Below, piece by piece: positions 6,735-14,697 of a DNA stretch of 37,880 bases. Numbering within the stretch: position 1 is the stretch's first letter; each line of letters opens with the position of its first letter. Made by a program: the position numbers and the translations under genes. Under the pieces are notes generated by a model. That model saw only the letters and a program-made list of their open reading frames with translations. It did not search any database and was not told the origin of the DNA. The stretch is from RUG563 sp045589355. GTDB taxonomy: Bacteria > Bacillota > Clostridia > Christensenellales > Aristaeellaceae. The stretch lies in assembly GCA_045589355.1 (NCBI GenBank), contig JAZNOW010000042.1, positions 1 to 37,880 on the forward strand, given 5' to 3'.

Positions 6735-8474
6735 ATGAAAAAAACCACCCGTTTTCTGGCGCTTGTCATGACGATCATCATGATGGTCAGCGCTGCTCCT
6801 GCCTTTGCAGAAAGCATCTTTGACATCTTCCCCCGGGAAGACGGCCCCATCACGCTGACTGTTTACAGCCAGCTGGCCAACTATTCCGGCATGCAGGGCG
6901 GCTGGAGCGCCACACTGCTGGAAGATAAGTTCAATGTAAAAATCAACATCATCCCCGATTCCGACGGCACCTATGAAACCCGCATGGAAAGCGGCAACCT
7001 GGGCGATATCGTGGTTTGGGGTTCCAACGGCGAAGATTATCAGAATGCCGTGGACAAGGGCATGCTGCTGGATTGGGAAGAAGATGACCTGATGCAGACC
7101 TGGGCCCCCTACCTCACTGCCAACTATACCGCCGCCCTTGAAGCCAACCGCATCAACAACGGCAACGGCAAAATCCACGGCTTCGGCTTCAACGTGGCCA
7201 CCACCGAAGGCGCTCACCAGTCCTTCTTTTACACCTGGGATCTCCGCTGGGATCTGTATAAGCAGCTGGGTTATCCCTCCATCAAGGACCTGGATGGCAT
7301 GATCGAAGTGTTCAAGCAGATGAAGGAAATCTGCCCCACCGACGAAAACGGAAACGAAACCTACGCCGTTTCCGTATGGCCCGATTGGGATGGCAGCATG
7401 GTTATGTACGTCAAGGCACTGGCTACCGCCTATTATGGCTATGACGAACTGGGCATTGGTCACCTCAACCCCACCAACGGTGAATTCTACGATTGCCTTG
7501 CAGAAGGCAGCCCCTACATGGTTTGCCTGAAGTTCTTCAACAAGCTCTATCAGAACAACCTGCTTGACCCCAACTCCATGACCCAGACCTTCGAAAAGAT
7601 GAGCGAAAAGCTGAAGGCAGGCGGCACCTTCTGGTCCATCTTCAATTACGCCGGTTCCATGGCTTTCAACACGCCTGAACATCTGGAGGCCGGCAAGTAC
7701 ATGTATGCCTGCGTGCCAGACGAAGCCACTCCCATCGTATACGGCCTTGGCAACCAGGGTGGCAACCGCATCTGGTCCATCGGCGCCGATACCGAATACC
7801 CCGAACTGTGCCTGGCCGTGCTGGATTGGCTGGCCACCCCCGAAGGCTCCATGACCATGTGGTACGGCCCCAAGGGTCTCATGTGGGATTATAACGAACA
7901 GGGCGGTATGTATTTCACCGAACTGGGCGCCAGCTGCAACAAGGACAGCAAGTATGACCTGACCGGCGTGGAATGGACTTCCCCCGACACCGGTAACACC
8001 TATGTGCTTTCCAACAACTTCAACGACGGCTGCCTGCAGATCAACAACACCACCCTGTCCAAGGATATGATCAACCCCGAAGGCAAGCTGGGCGAAGCTT
8101 TCAACAGCGACACCTGGGCTTCTCAGCTGTCCGGCACCGTCTATCCCATCCAGGAAGACTGGCGTTCTCACACCGGTTACACCCTGTCCGAACAGTACAT
8201 GGAAAACCACCCCTACATCATCATGCCTGACGTCAACTACAAGGAATCCTCCAAGGACGATACCCTGAAGGTTGTCTGGGGCCAGGTGACCAAGGCCATC
8301 GTTACCTACTCCTGGCGCGCCATCTACGCCAAGAGCGATGCCGAATTCAACTTCCATGTAAACGAAATGCGCAAGATTTGCGACCAGTACGGTTACGATC
8401 AGTGTGTGGAATGGAGTCAGAAGGAAGCCGATGCCAAGTGGGCACTGTGCCAGGAAGCCATGGGCCTGAAATAA
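6735..8474 (+). CDS. Extracellular solute-binding protein of the CUT1 importer (no lipobox)
   Basis: The protein has 579 residues, the size of binding proteins paired with LplB/YtcP permeases. ATG 6735 follows AAAGGAG and starts a clear signal peptide: KK, a hydrophobic core, then PAFA-ES, which fits signal peptidase I cleavage after Ala25. There is no cysteine near the cleavage site, so it is not a lipoprotein, which is unusual for a binding protein in a one-membrane Gram-positive cell. The mature part begins with the beta strand typical of the fold (ITLTVYSQL) and has many aromatic residues, as in sugar-binding clefts. It lies 49 bases after the second permease. How it stays at the surface is unknown; the repeat protein of the operon is a candidate partner. 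Confidence 0.92.
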   Translation: MKKTTRFLALVMTIIMMVSAAPAFAESIFDIFPREDGPITLTVYSQLANYSGMQGGWSATLLEDKFNVKINIIPDSDGTYETRMESGNLGDIVVWGSNGEDYQNAVDKGMLLDWEEDDLMQTWAPYLTANYTAALEANRINNGNGKIHGFGFNVATTEGAHQSFFYTWDLRWDLYKQLGYPSIKDLDGMIEVFKQMKEICPTDENGNETYAVSVWPDWDGSMVMYVKALATAYYGYDELGIGHLNPTNGEFYDCLAEGSPYMVCLKFFNKLYQNNLLDPNSMTQTFEKMSEKLKAGGTFWSIFNYAGSMAFNTPEHLEAGKYMYACVPDEATPIVYGLGNQGGNRIWSIGADTEYPELCLAVLDWLATPEGSMTMWYGPKGLMWDYNEQGGMYFTELGASCNKDSKYDLTGVEWTSPDTGNTYVLSNNFNDGCLQINNTTLSKDMINPEGKLGEAFNSDTWASQLSGTVYPIQEDWRSHTGYTLSEQYMENHPYIIMPDVNYKESSKDDTLKVVWGQVTKAIVTYSWRAIYAKSDAEFNFHVNEMRKICDQYGYDQCVEWSQKEADAKWALCQEAMGLK

Positions 8475-8493
8475 GCGTCATATTTTAAAGAAC

Positions 8494-8541
8494 AGAGAGG
8501 GAAATTCATCAAAACATATCGTTGAGAGGGTTTCCCTCTCT
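8494..8541 (+). promoter_or_regulatory. Two mutually exclusive hairpins in the leader of the alpha-xylosidase gene
   Basis: AGAGAGGGAAA (8494-8504) pairs perfectly over 11 bp with TTTCCCTCTCT (8531-8541). The second copy of GAGAGGG (8524-8530) can instead pair with the same CCCTCTC (8534-8540) in a tight 7-bp hairpin. The two structures compete for one strand. No T run follows, and the start codon of the next gene is 36 bases away. The region lies in the 102-base gap between the binding-protein and alpha-xylosidase genes. Confidence 0.55.
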
Positions 8542-8576
8542 CCCTGCAATATCACATTTTAAGGAGAAATGGCAAA

Positions 8577-10892
8577 ATGAAATTCAATGTAGGCGAATGG
8601 GTATTGAAGCCCGGCGTATCCAATCACAATTGCGAGCAGATCCGCCAGGTGAAGCTGAATGAAGAAAAGACCCTGCTGCACCTCTATGGCGTGTGCTATC
8701 GTCATGACGAACGCGGTCTGGACGGCCCTTCCCTGGAAGTGGATATCACCTCCCCCCAGAAAGGCATTCTGCGCACCCAGGTCACCCATTTCCGCGGCAG
8801 CCGCAAAAAGATGCCCGCTTTTGAGCTGAACGATGCAAAGTGCACGCTGGACGTTGTGGAAACGGATAGCGATATCACCGTTTCTTCCGGCGATCTGACG
8901 CTGAAAATCGGCAAGCGTCCCTGCTTCTTCCGTTACTACTGGCAGGGCAAGCTGATCACCTCTGTGGGCGACCGCTTCGGCTCCCCCATGCTCAGCTACC
9001 TGTCCACCAATGACGGCCCCTTCATGCGCGGCCAGCTGGAAATTGGCGTTGGTGAAAAGGTGTACGGCATGGGCGAACGCTTCACCGCCTTTGTGAAGAA
9101 CGGCCAGGTGGTGGATATCTGGAATGAAGACGGCGGCACTTCCTCCGAAATCGCTTACAAGAACATTCCCTTCTATATCACCAATCGTGGCTACGGCGTG
9201 CTGGTGAACGATCCCGGTCCGGTGTCCTTTGAAGTGTGCACCGAAGCGGTGACCAAGGTTCAGTTCAGCGTACCCGGCCAGAAGCTGGATTTCATGGTGA
9301 TCGGCGGCGGCGATATGAAGAGCGTGCTGTCCAATTACACCCTGCTCTCCGGCCGTCCCGCTCTGCCCCCTCCCAGCACGTTCGGCCTGTGGCTGTCTTC
9401 TTCTTTCACCACCTCTTACGACGAAAAGACGGTCATGTCCTTTGTGGACGGCATGATCGAACGCAATCTGCCCCTGTCCGTGTTCCATTTCGACTGCTTC
9501 TGGATGAAGGAAAATGAATGGTGCAGCTTCGAATGGGACGAAGACCTCTTCCCCGATGTGGAAGGCCTGATGCAGCGTCTGCATGATAAGGGCCTGAAGG
9601 TTTGTGTGTGGATCAACCCCTACCTGGGCCAGAAGAGCAAAATCTTCGACGAAGCCATGGAAGGCGGCTATTTCATCAATACCCCCGACGGCGACGTCTG
9701 GCAGTGGGACCTGTGGCAGTACGGCCTGGGCGTGATCGACTTTACCAATCCCGCCGCTGTGGAATGGTATAAGGGCAAGCTCAAGCGGCTCATGCGTCAG
9801 GGCGTGGACTATTTCAAGACCGACTTTGGCGAAAGAATCCCCACCGACGTCAAGTACTTCGACGGCAGCGATCCCGTGCGCATGCACAACTACTACACCT
9901 ACCTGTACAACAAAGTGGTTTTCGAAGCCATTCAGGAAGAACGCGGCGAAAAGGAAGCCTGCCTCTTTGCCCGCAGTGCCACCGTCGGCGGCCAGCAGTT
10001 CCCCGTGCACTGGGGCGGCGACTGCAACAGCACCTATCCCTCCATGGCCGAATCCATCCGCGGTGGTCTGAGCCTGTGCTTGTCCGGCTTCGGCTTCTGG
10101 AGCCACGATATGGGCGGCTTTGAAGGCACCGCGCCTGATCATGTATATAAGCGTTGGCTGGCCTTTGGCCTGCTTTCCACCCATTCCCGCCTGCATGGCA
10201 GCGGCTCCTACCGTGTACCGTGGCTGTTTGGCGATGAAGCAGTGGACGTGTGCCGTGCTTTCACCAACCTGAAGCTTTCTCTTATGCCCTACCTGTACGG
10301 CCTGGCCGTGGAAGCCAATACCCAGGGTGTGCCCGCCATGCGCGCCATGGTGCTGGAATTCCCCGGTGACCTGGGCTCCGAAGACTGCGACCGCCAGTAC
10401 ATGCTGGGCGATGCGCTGCTGGTAGCCCCCGTACTGCGTGAAGATAACGTAGGCGAATTCTACCTGCCCCGCGGTGCCTGGACGGAATACTTCTCCGGCG
10501 CTGTTACCTGCGATTACGGCTGGCACAACGAAAATACCTACGACTTCTTCTCCCTGCCTCTGTATGTGCGCGAAAACACCCTGCTGCCCATCGGCCAGTG
10601 CGACACCACGGCTGATTACGCATTCGAAGAAAATGTGCTGATGCAGGCCTATGCCCTCAAGGGCGAAGCCAGCCGCACCGTTTATAACCGTCAGGGCGAA
10701 AAGGTGTTCACCGTCACTTCCAAGTGTGAAGATGGTTTCGTCACCTTCACCGTGGATGGCGAAGCCAAGGGCCTGAAGCTGCAGCTGATGGGCGTAAAGG
10801 CCGTTCAGGCTGTGGATGGTGCCGAAACCGAAGAAAACGAAAAGGGCATTGTGCTCCATGTGAAGGACAATACCGTTTCCGTGAAACTGTAA
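8577..10892 (+). CDS. yicI: GH31 alpha-xylosidase, YicI type
   Basis: The enzyme removes alpha-linked xylose from xyloglucan oligosaccharides such as isoprimeverose, with retention of configuration. At 771 residues it is co-linear with E. coli YicI (772). The nucleophile Asp falls at residue 416 (KTDFGERIPTDV) and the acid/base Asp at 482 (HWGGDCNSTY), the same numbers as in YicI. The stretch LSGFGFWSHDMGGFEGTAP and the C-terminal beta-sheet domains also agree. There is no signal peptide, so it acts in the cytoplasm on imported sugars. The ATG follows AAGGAGA with a 9-base gap. It is the last gene of the uptake operon and is followed by a terminator. It is the best clue to the importer's substrate. 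Confidence 0.97.
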   Translation: MKFNVGEWVLKPGVSNHNCEQIRQVKLNEEKTLLHLYGVCYRHDERGLDGPSLEVDITSPQKGILRTQVTHFRGSRKKMPAFELNDAKCTLDVVETDSDITVSSGDLTLKIGKRPCFFRYYWQGKLITSVGDRFGSPMLSYLSTNDGPFMRGQLEIGVGEKVYGMGERFTAFVKNGQVVDIWNEDGGTSSEIAYKNIPFYITNRGYGVLVNDPGPVSFEVCTEAVTKVQFSVPGQKLDFMVIGGGDMKSVLSNYTLLSGRPALPPPSTFGLWLSSSFTTSYDEKTVMSFVDGMIERNLPLSVFHFDCFWMKENEWCSFEWDEDLFPDVEGLMQRLHDKGLKVCVWINPYLGQKSKIFDEAMEGGYFINTPDGDVWQWDLWQYGLGVIDFTNPAAVEWYKGKLKRLMRQGVDYFKTDFGERIPTDVKYFDGSDPVRMHNYYTYLYNKVVFEAIQEERGEKEACLFARSATVGGQQFPVHWGGDCNSTYPSMAESIRGGLSLCLSGFGFWSHDMGGFEGTAPDHVYKRWLAFGLLSTHSRLHGSGSYRVPWLFGDEAVDVCRAFTNLKLSLMPYLYGLAVEANTQGVPAMRAMVLEFPGDLGSEDCDRQYMLGDALLVAPVLREDNVGEFYLPRGAWTEYFSGAVTCDYGWHNENTYDFFSLPLYVRENTLLPIGQCDTTADYAFEENVLMQAYALKGEASRTVYNRQGEKVFTVTSKCEDGFVTFTVDGEAKGLKLQLMGVKAVQAVDGAETEENEKGIVLHVKDNTVSVKL

Positions 10893-10899
10893 TCAAATG

Positions 10900-10933
10900 A
10901 AAAGCGGCTCCCAAACGGAGCCGCTCTTTTTTT
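10900..10933. terminator. Terminator between convergent alpha-xylosidase and lactate dehydrogenase genes
   Basis: AGCGGCTCC (10903-10911) and GGAGCCGCT (10917-10925) form a perfect 9-bp stem, followed by a T run at 10927-10933. The minus strand reads the same stem followed by TTTT, so it can serve both genes. Confidence 0.92.
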
Positions 10934-10942
10934 GTTTGTTTA

Positions 10943-11971
10943 TCAGAAGCACTTGCCGCTTCTGCTCTTTTTGCATTTTTCCACATTACCGCAATGATAG
11001 CACAGTTCGTTTTTGCAGGTACCCTCCTGAAAGAACTCCTTCAGGTTATCCGCAGTAATTTCCGCAATGTTTTCCAAAGCTTCGTTGGTCAGGAAAGCCT
11101 GATGTGAGGTAACGATCACATTGGGCATGGAAATAAGCCTGGCCAGCGTATCATCATTGAGAATGTGACCGGAAAAGTCGTTGAAGAACACATCGCTTTC
11201 TTCTTCATACACGTCCAGGCAAGCTGCCCCCACGTGCCTTGCTTTGATGCCTTCCAGCAGCGCTTCTGCGTCAATCAGCGCCCCGCGGGAGGTATTGACG
11301 ATCACCACGCCCTTTTTCATCTTTTCAATGCTTTCTTTGTTTACCAGGTGGTACGTATCCTGGGTCAAGGGGCAATGCAGGGAAATGATATCGCTTTTTG
11401 CAAACAATTCCTCCAAATCCACAAAGCGGATCTGATCACCGGACGGATACTTATCATAAGCCAGCACGTTCATGCCAAAGCCGCGGCAAATATCGATCAT
11501 TACCCGGCCGATTTTACCGGCGCCCACGATACCGATTGTTTTTCCGTGCAAATCGAACCCCGTCAGGCCGTTCAGGCTGAAATTGAAATCGCGGGTACGG
11601 ATGAACGCCTTGTGAATGCGTCGGATGGAGGTAAGCAGCATGGCCATGGCATGCTCTGCCACGGCGTAAGCGGAATACACCGGCACATGCACCACATGTA
11701 CCTTGCCAAAGGCATGATGCAGATCCACGTTGTTGTAGCCTGCGCAACGCAGCGCAACAATGTGGATGCCCATGGCATACAGCTTGTCGATCACAGCAGC
11801 GTTGACGGTGTCGTTCACAAAAACACACACGCCGTCCGCACCCTGAGCCAGCGTAACGGTATCTTCGTTCAGCGGACTCTCATAAAACTTAAACTCGATT
11901 CCCTGCTCCTTCCCGCATTTTTCAAAGCCGGGAATGTCATAAGGTTTTGCATCAAAGAAAGCAATTTTCAT
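10943..11971 (-). CDS. ldhA: D-2-hydroxyacid dehydrogenase (D-lactate dehydrogenase type)
   Basis: This enzyme reduces pyruvate to D-lactate with NADH, a fermentative redox sink; a related 2-oxoacid is possible. The 342-residue protein has the NAD-binding GIVGAGKIGR (Gly150, 152, 155) and the catalytic triad expected for the family: Arg229 (NTSRGALID), Glu258 (DVYEEESD) and His290 (TSHQAFLTNEA). I start it at ATG 11971 (MKIAFFDAKPYD), the family N-terminus; a longer frame upstream runs into the promoter. GGAG lies 11 bases before the start. The C-terminal 24 residues carry five cysteines (319, 324, 327, 333, 341) and several lysines, more than the usual short tail. It has its own promoter and terminator and is not part of a sugar operon. 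Confidence 0.93.
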   Translation of the reverse strand: MKIAFFDAKPYDIPGFEKCGKEQGIEFKFYESPLNEDTVTLAQGADGVCVFVNDTVNAAVIDKLYAMGIHIVALRCAGYNNVDLHHAFGKVHVVHVPVYSAYAVAEHAMAMLLTSIRRIHKAFIRTRDFNFSLNGLTGFDLHGKTIGIVGAGKIGRVMIDICRGFGMNVLAYDKYPSGDQIRFVDLEELFAKSDIISLHCPLTQDTYHLVNKESIEKMKKGVVIVNTSRGALIDAEALLEGIKARHVGAACLDVYEEESDVFFNDFSGHILNDDTLARLISMPNVIVTSHQAFLTNEALENIAEITADNLKEFFQEGTCKNELCYHCGNVEKCKKSRSGKCF

Positions 11972-11991
11972 ATCCTTTTTCACTCCAGTCC

Positions 11992-12005
11992 GTGCGTTTT
12001 CGCAC
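11992..12005 (-). other. Small hairpin in the lactate dehydrogenase leader
   Basis: GTGCG and CGCAC pair around a four-base loop just after the expected transcription start. It may be a leader hairpin or a half-conserved operator. I see no clear Rex site. Confidence 0.3.
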
Positions 12006-12011
12006 AATCTT

Positions 12012-12041
12012 ATTATACCACAATTTCTCAAACCCAAACAA
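12012..12041 (-). promoter_or_regulatory. Promoter of the lactate dehydrogenase gene
   Basis: On the minus strand TTGTTT (12036-12041) and a perfect TATAAT (12012-12017) are 18 bases apart, about 40 bases before the chosen ATG. Confidence 0.7.
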
Positions 12042-12042
12042 G

Positions 12043-12072
12043 AAAGGATGTGCGAATCATCACACATCCTTT
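12043..12072 (-). terminator. Terminator after the XRE regulator gene
   Basis: AAAGGATGTG (12043-12052) and CACATCCTTT (12063-12072) form a perfect 10-bp stem flanked by A/T-rich runs on both sides, so it can work on either strand. It separates the XRE gene from the lactate dehydrogenase promoter. Confidence 0.75.
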
Positions 12073-12078
12073 TCTTTT

Positions 12079-12285
12079 TTACGGTACAAGGTAGTCAAGA
12101 GATACTTTCAGCGCATTGGCAAGGGGACGGATGTATTGAAGGGAGGGAATTACTTTCCCGTATTCCCATTTTTGGATAGTGTTTTCTGCTACCTTTTCGT
12201 TTTCAATACCAACAGCAAGGCCAAGCTGTTTCTGTGTCAGACCGGCTGCAATCCTTGCCGCGCGGATTTTTTCGCCAATCGTCAT
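12079..12285 (-). CDS. Small XRE-type helix-turn-helix regulator
   Basis: The 68-residue protein is little more than a Cro/CI-type DNA-binding domain: KIRAARIAAGLTQKQLGLAV, then the recognition helix near TIQKWEYGK and the usual LANALKVSLDYL close. Two or three extra residues lie in the turn between helices 2 and 3 (GIENEKVAENT). It has no ligand or protease-like domain. It starts 28 bases downstream of the aminopeptidase gene stop, so it is probably the last gene of the DUF368-aminopeptidase transcript. The start ATG at 12285 follows AAAGGGGAGATAACC. Its target is unknown. Confidence 0.88.
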   Translation of the reverse strand: MTIGEKIRAARIAAGLTQKQLGLAVGIENEKVAENTIQKWEYGKVIPSLQYIRPLANALKVSLDYLVP

Positions 12286-12313
12286 GGTTATCTCCCCTTT
12301 TGCAGACGATTTT

Positions 12314-13705
12314 TTACTTTGCGTCCTTCATAAAGGCAGCATAGGCCTTCACGGCTTCATAAAGGTCCGCCTTATTGATCACTTCCAGCGGTGCGTGCAT
12401 GGAAAGCACGGCCACGCCGCTGTCGATCACTTCCATGCCGTACAGGGCGCACACATAGGCAATGGTGCCGCCGCCGCCCACGTCCACACGGCCCAGTTCC
12501 GCCGTCTGCCAGGCGATGTTATGGTCATCCATGATCTTGCGCAGCTTGCCAATGTATTCCGCATTGGCATCGTTGGAGCCGCTCTTGCCGCCGGAGCCGG
12601 TGAACTTGTTGAAACACACACCGTTGCCCAGAATGGCGGCATTTTTGCGTTCAAACGCACCGGCAAACAGGGGGTCAAAACCGGCGCTTACGTCGCAGGA
12701 CAGCATGCGGCTGTTCGCCAGAGCACGGCGCAGTTTCAGGTCGGAATAGTGATCTTCGGTCAGGTTCATCAGTTCTGCCACGGCATTTTCAAAATACATA
12801 GCACGCATACCGGTTGCGCCCACACTGCCGATCTCTTCTTTATCAGCCATCAGGCAGCAACAGGTGTATTCCGGAATGTCCGTCAGGCAGAAAATAGCTT
12901 CCAGAGAGGCATAGGCGCACACGCGGTCGTCATGGCCATATCCAAGGATCATGCTGCGGTCCAGGCCGTATTCCCGGGCAGGACCGGCGGGCACCGCTTC
13001 AATTTCAGCGGAAACCATGTCCTCTTCTTCAAGGCCATACTGATCCTTCAGGATCTTCAAAAGCGCAGCCTTTACCGGTTCCTTTTCTTCGCCTTCCACG
13101 AGAGGCATGCCGCACATCATAATATCCAGGTCTTCACCGCCGATCACTTCAGCTGCCTTCTTGCCCATCTGATCCCTGGACAGATGGATCAGCAAATCAG
13201 AAATACCCACAACCGGGTCGTCATCCTTTTCGCCGATGGAAATGGTCACCTGCGTGCCATCCTTCTTGGCCACAACGCCGTGAAGTGCCAGTGCGCGGGC
13301 CACCCACTGGTATTTTTTGATGCCGCCGTAATAATGGGTATCAGCATAGGCAAAGCCGCTGTCCTCATAGAAGGGGTTCTGCTTCAGGTCAATGCGGGGG
13401 CTGTCGATGTGGGAACCCACAATGTTCATGCCTTTTTCCAGACCGTTCTTGCCCAGATAAAAGAGCATGACCGCCTTATCCATGCAATTGACGTACACCT
13501 TGTCGCCAGCCTGCAGACGGCCGTTCTTTTCGATGATGTCCTTCAGGTCCACATAGCCCTGTTCCTTTGCGGCAGCAATGGTGTAAGCAGCACATTCCCG
13601 TTCGGTTTTGCCGTTGTCCAGGAAGTGACGATATTTTTTCGCCGTTCTTTCCAGCTTTGCAAGCGCTTCTCCATCATAGGTTTTCCATGCATTTTCGCGA
13701 TACAT
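12314..13705 (-). CDS. apeA: M18 family aminopeptidase
   Basis: This zinc aminopeptidase removes N-terminal, often acidic, residues from peptides in the cytoplasm. The 463-residue length fits the M18 family. The metal-binding and catalytic motifs are in place: GSHIDSPR (His99, Asp101), GYGHDDRVC, ADKEEIGSVG (Glu-Glu pair) and, near the C-terminus, LSMHAPLEV. There is no signal peptide. The ATG follows AAAGGATGTACGAAT. It lies 22 bases downstream of the DUF368 gene and 28 bases upstream of the XRE gene, all on the minus strand. It has no evident link to the sugar genes. Confidence 0.94.
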   Translation of the reverse strand: MYRENAWKTYDGEALAKLERTAKKYRHFLDNGKTERECAAYTIAAAKEQGYVDLKDIIEKNGRLQAGDKVYVNCMDKAVMLFYLGKNGLEKGMNIVGSHIDSPRIDLKQNPFYEDSGFAYADTHYYGGIKKYQWVARALALHGVVAKKDGTQVTISIGEKDDDPVVGISDLLIHLSRDQMGKKAAEVIGGEDLDIMMCGMPLVEGEEKEPVKAALLKILKDQYGLEEEDMVSAEIEAVPAGPAREYGLDRSMILGYGHDDRVCAYASLEAIFCLTDIPEYTCCCLMADKEEIGSVGATGMRAMYFENAVAELMNLTEDHYSDLKLRRALANSRMLSCDVSAGFDPLFAGAFERKNAAILGNGVCFNKFTGSGGKSGSNDANAEYIGKLRKIMDDHNIAWQTAELGRVDVGGGGTIAYVCALYGMEVIDSGVAVLSMHAPLEVINKADLYEAVKAYAAFMKDAK

Positions 13706-13727
13706 ATTCGTACATCCTTTCTTTATC

Positions 13728-14579
13728 TTACACTTCGGGCTTTTCCACTTTGGAGTTCATCTTATCCAGCAGCAGCGTGGCAATGCAGCCCGCCACTACC
13801 AGCCCCACATGCACCAGGCAGCTGGTCACACCGGCGCCGAATGCAGCAAAGGGAATGGTGAAAATGGTGGCAGCAATCACCAGACCGATGATGCCGTGGA
13901 ACATCACGGAATAATGCTTGTTCATCATCCAGTCAATGGCACGGGTAAGCAGCACAAAGGCCAGCACGGCGCCAATCGCAACCGGCAGCAGCACATCAAA
14001 GTTCAAATTGCCGATAGCGCCGGTAATGTGCTCATAGAAAGTAGACATGGTGCCATCCGCTGCGGTCATCTGCAAGGGCAGCATCAGCACAGAGCCGCTC
14101 ATGCCGGGAGCGATGATGGACAGGGTAAGGCAGGCACCGCCGAACATATTCCAGCCGAAATTAGGCACGATGGTAAGCTGCAGAATCCGTGCACCGCCAA
14201 GAATGGCGAAAGCCACAATGAACACCACGACCAGCGAAATCCAGCTGTTTCTGTTTCTTCCCTTTTCACCGGCTTCCCGGAAAAGAGAAGGCATAATGCC
14301 GATGGTCATGCCAACGAATACCGCCAGGCTCTGGGTTTCATAAGCTTTCAGTACCTCTTCCAGCACCTTGGCAATGCCCACATACCCGATGACAAAGCCC
14401 AGCAAAATGGGCCACAGTTCAATAATGCTGCTCTTCAGGTTTTTCAAAGGATGAGCCAGGAACTTCATCAGCGGCTTATACAGCCCAAACAGCACCGCCA
14501 GTACACCGCCGGACACACCTGGCAAAACACCGCCGGCGCCAATCAGCGCACCCTGGATCATCTTCAAAATCACATTCAT
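13728..14579 (-). CDS. DUF368 membrane protein (putative undecaprenyl-phosphate transporter, PopT type)
   Basis: The 283-residue protein is polytopic. It carries the DUF368 hallmark at the start (GALIGAGGVLPGVSGGVLAVLFGLY) and its internal repeat, LSIIAPGMSGSVLMLP, in the middle, the two glycine/proline-rich re-entrant motifs of the family. Recent work on this family assigned it to recycling undecaprenyl phosphate across the membrane for wall synthesis; the role here is by family. I start at ATG 14579 because AGGAGG precedes it by eight bases; the ATG nine codons upstream has no such site. A promoter with TATAAT lies just upstream. It is the first gene of a three-gene minus-strand unit. Confidence 0.9.
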   Translation of the reverse strand: MNVILKMIQGALIGAGGVLPGVSGGVLAVLFGLYKPLMKFLAHPLKNLKSSIIELWPILLGFVIGYVGIAKVLEEVLKAYETQSLAVFVGMTIGIMPSLFREAGEKGRNRNSWISLVVVFIVAFAILGGARILQLTIVPNFGWNMFGGACLTLSIIAPGMSGSVLMLPLQMTAADGTMSTFYEHITGAIGNLNFDVLLPVAIGAVLAFVLLTRAIDWMMNKHYSVMFHGIIGLVIAATIFTIPFAAFGAGVTSCLVHVGLVVAGCIATLLLDKMNSKVEKPEV

Positions 14580-14615
14580 CGATACATCCTCCTGTTTGGT
14601 TTTCACACAAGGAAT

Positions 14616-14644
14616 ATTATACCTGAAAGGAACGCAATAGTCGA
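14616..14644 (-). promoter_or_regulatory. Promoter of the DUF368-aminopeptidase-XRE unit
   Basis: On the minus strand TCGACT (14639-14644) and a perfect TATAAT (14616-14621) are 17 bases apart, about 36 bases before the start codon. Confidence 0.6.
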
Positions 14645-14653
14645 GTGTTTTTC

Positions 14654-14690
14654 AAAATAAAACAGACGGCACGCTTTTTGCAATGCCGTC
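14654..14690 (-). terminator. Terminator of the AraC/phosphotransferase gene
   Basis: On the minus strand GACGGCA (14684-14690) pairs with TGCCGTC (14665-14671) and is followed by TGTTTTATTTT. It lies just beyond the stop codon at 14698. Confidence 0.8.
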
Positions 14691-14697
14691 CGTTCTG

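Noticed and set aside
8475..8576. Known riboswitch class before the alpha-xylosidase gene
   Set aside because: The leader is only 102 bases and no aptamer core that I know can be recognised; only the competing hairpins are reported.
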